This document shows, in pieces, positions 32,601 to 38,854 of a stretch of 53,987 bases of DNA. The notes under the pieces were generated by a model. It saw nothing but the letters and a program-made list of their open reading frames with translations. It ran no database searches and had not been told where the DNA came from. Within the stretch, counting starts at the first letter, position 1; each line of letters opens with the position of its first letter. The stretch comes from a virus: IMG/VR virus record IMGVR_UViG_3300046009_004608, positions 1 through 53,987 of that record. One strand, given 5' to 3'. Position numbers and translations under genes: made by a program.

Positions 32601-33480
32601 CGTTTTTTGGTTCCGGTGAAACAAGCGAGGGAAGACAAACTGGAATTCAATATGTAAACATTGCAACTACTGGAAATGCTTATTTATTTGGTGATTTAAC
32701 TTTTGGAGCGGTTACACCTGCCGCCTGTTCGTCGTCAACTAGAGGTCTTTGGGCGGGTGGAGAATTAAGTGATGGAACTACAAATACAAATGCAATTGAG
32801 TTTGTAACATTTTCAACTTTTGGCAAAGCAACTGATTTTGGAGATTTGCTTGGTGGAGCAAGATTACAAGGGGCTTGTTCTAGCGAAACCCGTGGTGTCT
32901 GGGGTGGCGGTCAAAATGCATCAGCAGTTATACAAAATGTTATTGAATATGTAACTATTGCGTCTGCCGGAAATTCAACAGATTTTGGAGATTTAACCGT
33001 AACTAGACAAGGATTGGCTGGATGCGGGTCAACAACAAGAGGTTTATTTGGAGGTGGTGAACCAGCAAGTGGTTTATCTAATGTTGTGGATTACATAACC
33101 ATTGCGTCTGCTGGGAACGCCACGGATTTTGGTGATTTAACTGTTGCAAGACAAAGTTTGTCTTCATGCTCATCATCAACTAGAGGTTTGTGGTTTGGTG
33201 GAGAGTCTGCCGGATCTGTTAAAACAAACATCATTGACTATGTAACTATTGCGTCGGACGGGAATGCTACCGATTTTGGGGATATAACTACTGGAACAAT
33301 AAGATGTTCATCGGCGTCTTCGTCAACAATAGGACTGGTTGGCGGAGGAATTCAAGCATCAAGAACAAATGTTATAGAGTATGTAACTATTGCATCGACA
33401 GGAAATGCTACAGATTTTGGTGATTTGTCTGGGGCAATTTCTAGTGGAGCAGCTTGTTCCAATGCCCACGGTGGACTATA
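28806..33480 (+). repeat. Tandem propeller-repeat array across three genes (30 repeats)
   Basis: I count 6, 12 and 12 copies of the FGDL-type repeat in the three successive proteins, about 50 residues (150 bases) each. A recurrent DNA core resembles gcaacagattttggtgattt with third-base variation. The linker between blocks of six is almost the same in the two larger genes, at about 30628-30690 and 32548-32610. This pattern suggests duplication of whole six-blade units followed by drift, with high potential for recombination. Confidence 0.85.
29699..31546 (+). CDS. Twelve-repeat kelch-like double propeller protein (615 aa)
   Basis: The N-terminus SGVWNLQPVYQAVAQGLWP is a widespread virion-attachment motif in phage appendages. 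Twelve repeats of the FGDL type follow, split six and six by a linker around SNAASAVQPTPTSAEMAF. This implies two six-bladed propellers in tandem. The end is SNCHGGL, close to its neighbours. No enzymatic site is visible. Its start overlaps the previous stop by one base. It is probably a paralog of the next gene, arisen by duplication. Confidence 0.82.
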   Translation: MPSYSGVWNLQPVYQAVAQGLWPYSPTNGPIGLFGGGFTTTGTNTIQQIIIASLGDATDFGDLTQARYQGASCASSTRGIFGGGTVAGSYVNVIDYVTIASAGNASDFGDLVGAYAYLSATSNYVRGIFFAGYDGSPINIIQYITIASTGNTSDFGDLSLSCYTNAACSSSTRALTALAYTTGNVNIIEYVTIASSGNSTDFGDLTVSRNSLSGSASDTRGLFAGGNTGSVSNVIDYVTIASVGNATDFGDLTLARYYIGSCASATRSVMGGGYTGSAGSNVIDYVTIASTGNSTDFGDLLAATSIYNAACSNAASAVQPTPTSAEMAFIGGGRSASGTQTVIQYVNIATTSDAYMFGDLTSDRGFTGACSSSTRGVWSGGYTEGAAINLNIIDYITMSTFGKATDFGDLLSATRFVASCSSSTRGLIGGGFIAAATNVIAYITIASVGDALDFGDLSQARQGLASCSSTTRGIFAGGYSGATNFNIIDYVTIASIGNATDFGDLNGVRQTCAGCSSATRGLIGGGSDNVGNINVIDYITIASAGNATDFGDLTVARTQISSASSTTRGLFMGGNPSGNVIDYVTIASAGNATDFGDLLYNTNTASATSNCHGGL

Positions 33481-33481
33481 A
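31547..33481 (+). CDS. Twelve-repeat kelch-like double propeller protein (644 aa)
   Basis: This begins with a Pro/Gly-rich tip, then GVWTLDQMSYWLKQGLWP, the same attachment motif as its neighbour. It has twelve FGDL repeats split six and six by SNAASAVQPTPTSAAMAF, and ends ACSNAHGGL. It follows the previous gene with no gap and is clearly its paralog. Two six-bladed propellers are expected. Differences between the two lie mostly in the variable loops, as expected for receptor-binding diversity. Confidence 0.82.
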   Translation: MSKKWPGGFIKPIPPTPTGPYQDGGATGVWTLDQMSYWLKQGLWPIAGNVAPIGLFGGGFDVGSSNVIDSVVIATAGNSTDFGDLSLSRYGLAGCASNVRGVFGGGTTGSSSNVIDYVTIASAGNATDFGDLSVARHYLAGCSNYVRGTFGGGTTSNAAASLNVIDYITIASAGNATDFGDLTAAFQYIASCASSTRGIFGGGTNTSGTDVNIINYVTIASTGNATDFGDLTLARYALTSCSSETRGTFGGGGTGPSNVIDYITIASVGNATDFGDLLGNNRFLASCASNVRGLFGGGYDGSVYLNVIQFITIASTGNSTDFGDLTGARGYLAACSNAASAVQPTPTSAAMAFFGSGETSEGRQTGIQYVNIATTGNAYLFGDLTFGAVTPAACSSSTRGLWAGGELSDGTTNTNAIEFVTFSTFGKATDFGDLLGGARLQGACSSETRGVWGGGQNASAVIQNVIEYVTIASAGNSTDFGDLTVTRQGLAGCGSTTRGLFGGGEPASGLSNVVDYITIASAGNATDFGDLTVARQSLSSCSSSTRGLWFGGESAGSVKTNIIDYVTIASDGNATDFGDITTGTIRCSSASSSTIGLVGGGIQASRTNVIEYVTIASTGNATDFGDLSGAISSGAACSNAHGGL

Positions 33482-33508
33482 GAATTAAACTAGAAAAGGA
33501 GAAGTGGA

Positions 33509-34363
33509 GTGTCAAACGATCTAATTATCCGAAATATGCAGACGGCTTTAGAAGTTAAAAAGCCAGAGTACAACCTGATGTTGAAAAACATCGACGAGCG
33601 GCTTCCTGCTGTTCAGAGGGATACCAGTAACTTCCACAAGTCCCATAGCCAGTTCATGCAGGTGACTTTGGATGTAACTGCCATCACCCCGATTAGATCC
33701 ATTAAGCACACCTTAGCTGAGATTGACCGCACCCGCTCGGCCCTGCAAGAGGCGTATATCAATATGCGCAAAAAGCAAGTGGAACTCAAGAAGAAGAAAG
33801 ATCAGCTTGAAAACCCCAAGGAGCCATTAGACGCCTTTGACAAAGAGCTGCTTGAGATTGAAATTCTTGAACTAGAGGGTCAGCTTGAAGGAACTCAGAA
33901 CCATGTCAACGGCGCCATTCGTAAGATGAACTTCATGGTCAACCAGCACAAACAACTGCTGGAAAAAGTTGGCAAGGACGAGATCTCTGAAGAAGACTAC
34001 GAGCGTGAGGAGTCCCGGTACCACATTATGACTTGCATGAAGCAGGCTCTGAACGCCGCCCGTAGCCGTAACGGCATGATTGATGAGGGAAACCTAATTT
34101 ACCTATTCGACCTTGGAATCAACGCAGCTCAGGCCCAAGCCGAAGTCTTTGCCTACCTAAACATGGAGAATCAACTGATCTCCAACGGACAGGCACCCAC
34201 TCATGAGATGACCATGCGCTGGCTTGAGGCTTGCGCTGATAAGTGGGAAAAAGACCCGGAGACCTTTGCCAAGCGTCGCGGCTTCTCAATCTTTGATCGT
34301 TCAAGCCTGACCAACTCACCCCTGCTAGAGCAGGCTCCTCCCCCGGAAGAGAAGGTGGCCTAA
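33509..34363 (+). CDS. Conserved helical phage protein of unknown function (284 aa)
   Basis: GTG start behind AAAAGGAGAAGTGGA. The protein is long and helical: TALEVKKPEYNLMLKNIDERLP, SFxxSH-like KSHSQFMQVTLDVTAITPIRS, KHTLAEIDRTRSALQEAYI, then a charged coiled coil (about 95-150) and YHIMTCMKQALNAARSRNGMIDEGNLIYLFDLGI. This is conserved in many aquatic phages beside glycosyltransferase genes. No enzymatic motif was seen. It may be a cytoplasmic accessory or assembly factor. The last 30 residues are Pro-rich. Confidence 0.75.
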   Translation: MSNDLIIRNMQTALEVKKPEYNLMLKNIDERLPAVQRDTSNFHKSHSQFMQVTLDVTAITPIRSIKHTLAEIDRTRSALQEAYINMRKKQVELKKKKDQLENPKEPLDAFDKELLEIEILELEGQLEGTQNHVNGAIRKMNFMVNQHKQLLEKVGKDEISEEDYEREESRYHIMTCMKQALNAARSRNGMIDEGNLIYLFDLGINAAQAQAEVFAYLNMENQLISNGQAPTHEMTMRWLEACADKWEKDPETFAKRRGFSIFDRSSLTNSPLLEQAPPPEEKVA

Positions 34364-35104
34364 ATGCACCTAATGGTCGGGACACCGATGTACGGAGGGA
34401 TGTGCAACAGCGAATATGCACAGTCCATGATGGAGCTGCGGGAGTCGATGCAGAAGTACGACCACACGGTCACCTGCGTCTTCCTTGGCAATGAGTCGTT
34501 AGTCCAGCGGGCAAGGAATACCATCGCTTGGCACTTCCTGAACTCAGACGCCTCGCACCTACTCTTTATGGACGCAGATCAGAAGTTCCGTCCGGGAGAT
34601 GTAGCAAAGATGCTCAAGGCAGACAAGGACATCATCGGCGGGGCGGTTCCCATGAAGGGCATCAACTGGGATCGGGTACGGCAGGGGGCGGTATTAAACC
34701 ACCCAGACCTGTCGTTACTGACCGGCCACTTCAATGTGAACAAGCTAGACGGCCACGACATGGTTAAGCCAGACGAGCCGTTTCAGGTCAAGCACGTTGG
34801 CACTGGATTCATGCTGATTAAGCGCGAGGTCTTTGGCAAGCTCCAGCAACACGTTGACTACTACACCAACGGCGGGGCTACGATTCCTCCGGGTGAGAAG
34901 GTATACAACTTCTTTGATACCGGAGTGGTTGATCACGAGTTTCTGTCCGAGGACTATTGGTTCTGTAATAAGTACCGCGAAATTGGCGGTCAAGTTTGGG
35001 TTGCCCCGTGGTGTCAGGTGGGGCATTTTGGTTCTTATCTCTTTAGCGGGCAGTATGCCCAAGGAGCATTTCATGGCGCACCATTGCATAAAGTATCGTC
35101 TTAA
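34364..35104 (+). CDS. Glycosyltransferase family 2-like protein (246 aa)
   Basis: The protein starts HLMVGTPMYGGMCNSEYAQSMMEL, then LVQRARNTIAWHFLNSDASHLLFMDADQKFRPGDV, where DAD is the metal-binding motif, then IIGGAVPMK. Later HVGTGFMLIKREVF and DTGVVDHEFLSEDYWFCNKYREIGG match the acceptor side (ED) of GT-A enzymes. Such genes are common in T4-like and aquatic podoviruses, probably decorating virion or host glycans. It follows directly on the previous gene, so it is co-expressed. Together with three genes at 24.9-27.7 kb this makes a fourth sugar-transfer gene. Confidence 0.85.
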   Translation: MHLMVGTPMYGGMCNSEYAQSMMELRESMQKYDHTVTCVFLGNESLVQRARNTIAWHFLNSDASHLLFMDADQKFRPGDVAKMLKADKDIIGGAVPMKGINWDRVRQGAVLNHPDLSLLTGHFNVNKLDGHDMVKPDEPFQVKHVGTGFMLIKREVFGKLQQHVDYYTNGGATIPPGEKVYNFFDTGVVDHEFLSEDYWFCNKYREIGGQVWVAPWCQVGHFGSYLFSGQYAQGAFHGAPLHKVSS

Positions 35105-35417
35105 CGCTGACGGCACTATTCCTTCTTTCCTCTGCCTGCACCCCGAAGGGGTAGGTGGGGTATTTGTCGTTGGAGACTCTTCAACACCTAGCCCCCGCGA
35201 CATGGTAATGATTGGCCTGTCTGAGGATGACAACACCGGGGATGCTGAAGTTATCGCTACTCAAGCTGATCTTCAGGCTTACCTAGCCAACGTCGGGGCT
35301 AACTGGACGCAGCCTGACCCGGCCAATCCTACTGACCCGGAAGCCACAATTCCTTTTGACCCTGCCGCCGCAGCCGCTTGGGTGTGGGGCCGCAAGAACG
35401 CACTGAATGGAGCTTAA
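35073..35417 (+). CDS. Hypothetical protein (114 aa)
   Basis: The ATG at 35073 has AAGGAG six bases upstream, and the frame continues to 35417, overlapping the glycosyltransferase gene by 32 bases. An earlier in-frame start would be deep inside that gene. The protein begins MAHHCIKYRLNADGTIPSFL, with strand pairs (GVGGVFVVGD, MVMIGLSEDD) and an Asp/Pro-rich tail with WVWGRKNALNGA. No family known. It may be a small accessory of the appendage module. Confidence 0.68.
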   Translation: MAHHCIKYRLNADGTIPSFLCLHPEGVGGVFVVGDSSTPSPRDMVMIGLSEDDNTGDAEVIATQADLQAYLANVGANWTQPDPANPTDPEATIPFDPAAAAAWVWGRKNALNGA

Positions 35418-35419
35418 TC

Positions 35420-35683
35420 ATGGCTAAAGACTTTCCTGATCTGACAGGTGATGGCAAGGTAACCCAAGCCGATATTCTTAAAGGCAAGGGAGTCTTTAAA
35501 AAGGGCGGAAGCACTGACAAATGGATTCAAAAGGCAATTTCTAAGCCCGGGGCGCTGAAGAAACAACTAGGCGTTCCTGCCGATAAAAAAATTCCTGCCA
35601 AAACTCTGAATAAAGCCGCCAAGGCTCCGGGGAAGCTAGGTCAGCGGGCGCGATTGGCTAAAACACTACGAGGTTTTGATTGA
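35420..35683 (+). CDS. Small basic protein with EF-hand-like loop and WIQ/KLGxRARLA module
   Basis: The product (87 aa) starts AKDFPDLTGDGKVTQADILKG, where DLTGDGKVTQAD resembles a dockerin or EF-hand calcium loop. A glycine bead (FKKGGST) follows. The rest is the module KWIQKAISKPGALKKQLGV, then APGKLGQRARLAKTLRGF. This last module appears in many aquatic phages and large viruses, with no known role. The high Lys/Arg content suggests nucleic-acid binding or packing in the virion. Confidence 0.75.
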   Translation: MAKDFPDLTGDGKVTQADILKGKGVFKKGGSTDKWIQKAISKPGALKKQLGVPADKKIPAKTLNKAAKAPGKLGQRARLAKTLRGFD

Positions 35684-35880
35684 TGGAGCAGTCTATAGAG
35701 ACCAAGTTGGCCGTCCATGAGGCGGTCTGTGCTACTCGATATGAGCAGATCTCTGCCTCATTAAGAGAGGGTGATCGTCGTATGAGCAAGATCGAATACT
35801 TGCTTTATGCGGTGATTATTGTTGTGCTTTTTGGTCCGGGTGTGGCAGCAGAGTTTTTTAAGAAGTTGATTGGAATGTGA
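35683..35880 (+). CDS. XhlA-like membrane protein, lysis cassette (65 aa)
   Basis: The product has an amphipathic N-terminal helix (METKLAVHEAVC-like: MEQSIETKLAVHEAVCATRYEQ), a charged turn (REGDRRMSKIEYLL) and one membrane span (YAVIIVVLFGPGVAAEFF). This matches haemolysin XhlA-like proteins, which work with holins. The start overlaps the previous stop by one base. It is the first gene of a cluster of membrane proteins before the endolysin, supporting a lysis role. Confidence 0.75.
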   Translation: MEQSIETKLAVHEAVCATRYEQISASLREGDRRMSKIEYLLYAVIIVVLFGPGVAAEFFKKLIGM

Positions 35881-35881
35881 T

Positions 35882-35959
35882 GTGGGTTTTTGGGCATTTA
35901 CTTTTTTAGGAATTTTAATAATTTTGATTTCTATGTCCTTGTACCCATGGAGCTTCTAA
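35882..35959 (+). CDS. Possible 25-residue hydrophobic peptide
   Basis: A GTG at 35882 opens a frame of 25 codons ending at TAA 35957-35959, exactly adjacent to the next GTG start. Its product is nearly all hydrophobic (FWAFTFLGILIILISMSLYPW), enough for one membrane span. No good ribosome site is visible, so it may not be translated. If real it would be a tiny lysis accessory. The alternative is plain AT-rich spacer DNA. Confidence 0.35.
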   Translation: MGFWAFTFLGILIILISMSLYPWSF

Positions 35960-36418
35960 GTGTCAAAACTACCCGATCCTACCGACCCACAACAGGTCGT
36001 TCAGGCCGCCTTGGGTGGAATCAAGGAGGCTTTGAAGGCTGGGCGGGATATCAAGGAGACCGCCAAGGAGGTCAATGCCTTTTTGGACGAAGAAGCAAAG
36101 GCTCGGGTCGCATGGAGGAAAAAGCAGCAAGATGTAATGCGTCGAGGGGACATGATGTATATCGATGCAATCAACGAGTACCGAATTATTTACAACATCC
36201 GCCAACAAAAAGAGCGGGCGTTTGAGCAGATTGAAAAAGAGTTTGGGAAAAAGGCAATTCAGGAAGTAAACGCACTAGAAGAAAGACTTAGAAAAGAGAA
36301 AAAAGAGCTTCAAAAAGAATACGACTCTGACCGCAAGGCAACACGAAACGAATGGTTAGTAATTCTGTTACTCGGTGCAGTCATCTACGGAATTCTAAAA
36401 GCAACAAAGGTGTGGTGA
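35960..36418 (+). CDS. Coiled-coil protein with C-terminal membrane span (152 aa)
   Basis: GTG start with GGAG 9 bases upstream. Residues 10-130 are helical and charged (IKEALKAGRDIKETAKEVNAFLDEE, then FEQIEKEFGKKAIQEVNALEERLRKEKKELQKEY), a long coiled coil. The C-terminus is one hydrophobic span (WLVILLLGAVIYGILKA). The form is reversed relative to an i-spanin, which has an N-terminal anchor. It may anchor a cytoplasmic coiled coil, or be inverted in topology. Related genes exist in aquatic phages as hypothetical. Confidence 0.7.
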   Translation: MSKLPDPTDPQQVVQAALGGIKEALKAGRDIKETAKEVNAFLDEEAKARVAWRKKQQDVMRRGDMMYIDAINEYRIIYNIRQQKERAFEQIEKEFGKKAIQEVNALEERLRKEKKELQKEYDSDRKATRNEWLVILLLGAVIYGILKATKVW

Positions 36419-36759
36419 TGGAAAAAAGTGCAAAGGAATTAGCAAGTAAAGTCATCGGGGTAATAGGCATTCCGTCCATTGTACTTATGGTAGGTATGGT
36501 GATTTATTCGGCTATGAGATTAGAAGCCGAGGCACTAACTCCAATTGTGGGTATGGCCTCTGGCGTCATCATGGCCCTGATCTCCATGATCGCCGGAATT
36601 ACCGGAACCAAGGACAAAGAAGAAAAACCGGAATTTAAAGTTATCACCGATCTAATTGCCCGGTTAGACCAAAAAGAAGCTCCGATGCGGGTTGATGTTG
36701 AGGACGGCAAGGTTACAGTTCGTAAGGGTGATGATACGGTGAATATGGAGTCGAAATGA
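36418..36759 (+). CDS. Two-span membrane protein, possible holin (113 aa)
   Basis: The ATG at 36418 overlaps the upstream stop (TGATG). After a short polar start, two hydrophobic segments follow (VIGVIGIPSIVLMVGMVIYSAM and LTPIVGMASGVIMALISMIAGITG). The tail is hydrophilic, rich in Lys, Glu and Asp. Two spans, a small size and a position just before the endolysin are typical of class II holins. The acidic tail is longer than usual. It overlaps the next membrane gene by 4 bases. Confidence 0.7.
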   Translation: MEKSAKELASKVIGVIGIPSIVLMVGMVIYSAMRLEAEALTPIVGMASGVIMALISMIAGITGTKDKEEKPEFKVITDLIARLDQKEAPMRVDVEDGKVTVRKGDDTVNMESK

Positions 36760-37238
36760 TTACTTTACTTTCTACCCTCGTTTCCTTCCTGATGGGCGGT
36801 CTGCCCAAGGTCTTAGATTTCTTCCAAGATCGGTCGGATAAGGCTCATGAACTAGAACTCGCTAGGATGCAAACGGAGCGGGAGCTTCAGATGCTGGAAA
36901 GAGGTTTTGCCGCCCAAGCCCGGGTTGAGGAGATCCGGACTGACCAAGTCGCCATGCAGACTGCCGTTCAGGAGCGTCAAGCCTTGTACGCCCACGACAT
37001 CGAGATCGGCAAGGGAGCCTCTCAGTGGGTGGTCAATATGCGGGCCTCTGTCCGTCCCGTTATTACCTACGGGATGTTTTCCCTTTTGCTTTTTGTAAAC
37101 ATCTTTGGGTTTTTCTACGCTTGGAAGACCGGAGTGCCGTTTGATCAGGCGATGGAGATTTTGTGGGATGAGGACTCGGCCATCATCTTTTCAAGTGTGA
37201 TTGCGTTTTGGTTTGGTAGCCAATCCTTTAAAAAATGA
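36756..37238 (+). CDS. Holin-like 3TM membrane protein (160 aa)
   Basis: The product has an N-terminal hydrophobic segment (ITLLSTLVSFLMGGLPKVLDFF), a long charged helix (DKAHELELARMQTERELQMLERGFAAQ), RVEEIRTDQ, then two hydrophobic segments (RPVITYGMFSLLLFVNIFGFFYAW and AIIFSSVIAFWFGSQSF). This pattern is common in podovirus lysis regions, described as 3TM holin-like. It lies by ATGA overlap just before the lysozyme. Either it or the preceding protein could be the holin. Confidence 0.78.
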   Translation: MITLLSTLVSFLMGGLPKVLDFFQDRSDKAHELELARMQTERELQMLERGFAAQARVEEIRTDQVAMQTAVQERQALYAHDIEIGKGASQWVVNMRASVRPVITYGMFSLLLFVNIFGFFYAWKTGVPFDQAMEILWDEDSAIIFSSVIAFWFGSQSFKK

Positions 37239-37711
37239 GAGTAGAAGAGCGTGTCATTGAAATGGTCAAACATCACGAAGGGGTCAGACTTCGTCCCTAT
37301 CGTTGCCCTGCTCTGCTTTGGACTGTGGGCGTTGGTCATGTCATTGATGCTCGGCACATAGGAGTCAAACTTGAAGAACGCAAAACTCTACCCATCCCGG
37401 ACGGCTGGGACAGAACCCTCAGCATGGATGAAGTCAACAAGATTCTTTCTGAGGATCTGGGCCGGTTTGAGGCAGGGGTATTCCGACTATGTCCTAATGG
37501 GCTTACTCTTGGTCGCTTTGGCGCACTCGTCAGCTTCGCTTTCAACGTTGGTCTGGGCAACCTCCAGCGGTCTTCCATCCGGATGAAACATAACCGGGGA
37601 GAGTATGAAGAAGCGGCAGAGGCTTTTATGATGTGGACTAAGGCAGGGGGGAAAGAATTGCCGGGTTTGGTAAAACGCCGTAGGGATGAAAAATCGTTGT
37701 ACCTCAGTTAA
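37235..37711 (+). CDS. Endolysin, GH24 lysozyme
   Basis: The 158-residue protein has the phage lysozyme active site: HHEGVRLRPYRCPALLWTVGVGH, with E15, C24 and T30 in the usual E-x8-C/D-x5-T spacing. Helices follow (MDEVNKILSEDLGRFEAGVF, GALVSFAFNVGLGNLQRSSI) and a WTKAGGKELPGLVKRRRDE closing segment, typical of GH24. It cuts peptidoglycan glycan strands. No N-terminal signal or SAR anchor is visible, so a true holin is required for release. The gene overlaps the holin-like gene by 4 bases. Confidence 0.93.
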   Translation: MRVEERVIEMVKHHEGVRLRPYRCPALLWTVGVGHVIDARHIGVKLEERKTLPIPDGWDRTLSMDEVNKILSEDLGRFEAGVFRLCPNGLTLGRFGALVSFAFNVGLGNLQRSSIRMKHNRGEYEEAAEAFMMWTKAGGKELPGLVKRRRDEKSLYLS

Positions 37712-37726
37712 ATTGGAGGGGTAAAA

Positions 37727-37813
37727 ATGAAAAAACTTATTGAAAAAATAAAGGCTTTGTTTCAAAAATTAAAGCAAAAAATTAAGTCAATAACCATAAA
37801 AGCCAAAAAATGA
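37727..37813 (+). CDS. 28-residue cationic amphipathic peptide, candidate lysis factor
   Basis: A very good ribosome site (GGAGGGG) lies six bases before ATG 37727. The product has 28 residues: 11 Lys, one Glu and regularly spaced hydrophobics (residues 4, 5, 8, 11, 12, 15, 19, 22 and 24) that line one face of a helix. It starts MKKLIEKIKALF. Net charge is about +10. It is 15 bases after the endolysin stop and overlaps the next gene by ATGA. This is the plan of an antimicrobial-like peptide. A cationic phage peptide that disrupts the outer membrane in place of spanins (disruptin, phiKT) is known. Function here is inferred. Confidence 0.7.
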   Translation: MKKLIEKIKALFQKLKQKIKSITIKAKK

Positions 37814-38217
37814 GCACGGCCGTTAAATCTGACCCATCCAAATGGAAGCGCATCGTTGCCTCGGTGAAAGCCTCGGGCAAGGGTGGCGCTCCGGGTCAGT
37901 GGTCGGCTCGAAAGGCTCAATTGGCCACCCAGAAGTACAAGTCTTCCGGGGGTGGCTATAAAGGCCCAAAAAAGGCCGATAACAGCCTCTCCCAGTGGGG
38001 AAAGCAGGAATGGACTACCAAGTCTGGGAAGCCCTCTACGGTCGGCCCTAAGGCCACTGGGGAGCGATATCTGCCCAAAAAAGCCATCCAAGGGCTTTCC
38101 TCGGCTGAATACGCCGCCACAACCCGTGCCAAGCGGGAGGGGAAGGCTGCCGGTAAACAGTTTGTCTCTCAGCCCAAGGGTATCGCTGAGAAGACTAAGA
38201 AATATAGGAGCTGGTAA
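37810..38217 (+). CDS. DUF5872-like basic protein (135 aa)
   Basis: The protein shows the pattern of the DUF5872 family: KWKRIVASVKASGKGGAPGQWSARKAQLATQKY, then GGGYKGPKKADNSLSQWGKQEW, TKSGKPS, GERYLPKKA, and LSSAEYAATTRAKREGKAAGKQFV. This family is found in aquatic phages and large DNA viruses and has no known function. It is highly basic, so binding of nucleic acid inside the virion is plausible. It is translationally coupled to the cationic peptide gene. Confidence 0.8.
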   Translation: MSTAVKSDPSKWKRIVASVKASGKGGAPGQWSARKAQLATQKYKSSGGGYKGPKKADNSLSQWGKQEWTTKSGKPSTVGPKATGERYLPKKAIQGLSSAEYAATTRAKREGKAAGKQFVSQPKGIAEKTKKYRSW

Positions 38218-38852
38218 TGACGGTTGCGGCAGTTATGACCTATGACAGCTTGGTGGCTGATATTTCGTCCTATTTGGAGCGGACGGACACGGCCACGCTG
38301 GAGAAGATCCCGACGTTCATTATGCTGGCCGAGCAGGTAATTGCTTCCCAAATTAAGTTTTTGGGCAACCTGACGGTAAATACTAGCACCATGACTACTA
38401 GCCAGCCGATCATCGATAAGCCGGCCAGATGGCATAAAACCGTGTCCATGAACGTCACAGTAAACGGGTCGAAAAGCCCGGTTTTGCTCCGCAAGTATGA
38501 GTATTTAAGGGAGTATTGGCCGGACGCTACCGACACTGGGATTCCTAAGTTTTACGCCGATTACGACTATACCCACTGGCTAGTCGCCCCGACCCCGGCC
38601 GATGACTTTGTTTTTGAGGTTCTGTACTACGAGCGGATTCAGCCCCTTGATTCCTCAAATCAGACCAATTGGTTCACGATTTATGCGCCTCAGGCGCTGC
38701 TTTACGGCACCCTTTTGCAGGCCATGCCGTTCCTTAAAAACGATGAGCGCATCCCGATGTGGCAACAGCAGTATGACCTGATCATGCAGACGCTGAAGGC
38801 CGAAGACATCCAGAGGATTGGCGACCGTCAAGCCACCGTATTGGATAGCTAA
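38217..38852 (+). CDS. Tail adaptor-like protein (T7 gp11/P22 gp4 type)
   Basis: This 211-residue protein has helices at both ends and central strands: YDSLVADISSYLERTDTATLEKIPTFIMLAEQ, then PVLLRKYEYLREYWPDATDTGIPKFYADYDYTHWLVAPTPADDFVFEVLYYERI, and YAPQALLYGTLLQAMPFL. This matches tail tubular or adaptor proteins that link portal to tail. It is separate from the other adaptor-like gene at 21591, so two different connector rings are likely. It overlaps the previous stop by one base (TAATG). Confidence 0.8.
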   Translation: MTVAAVMTYDSLVADISSYLERTDTATLEKIPTFIMLAEQVIASQIKFLGNLTVNTSTMTTSQPIIDKPARWHKTVSMNVTVNGSKSPVLLRKYEYLREYWPDATDTGIPKFYADYDYTHWLVAPTPADDFVFEVLYYERIQPLDSSNQTNWFTIYAPQALLYGTLLQAMPFLKNDERIPMWQQQYDLIMQTLKAEDIQRIGDRQATVLDS

Positions 38853-38854
38853 TC

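Noticed and set aside
28806-33480. CRISPR-like array suggested by regular repeats
   Set aside because: Repeats are about 150 bases, diverged at third codon positions, in frame throughout and code for propeller blades. There are no short identical direct repeats with unique spacers.
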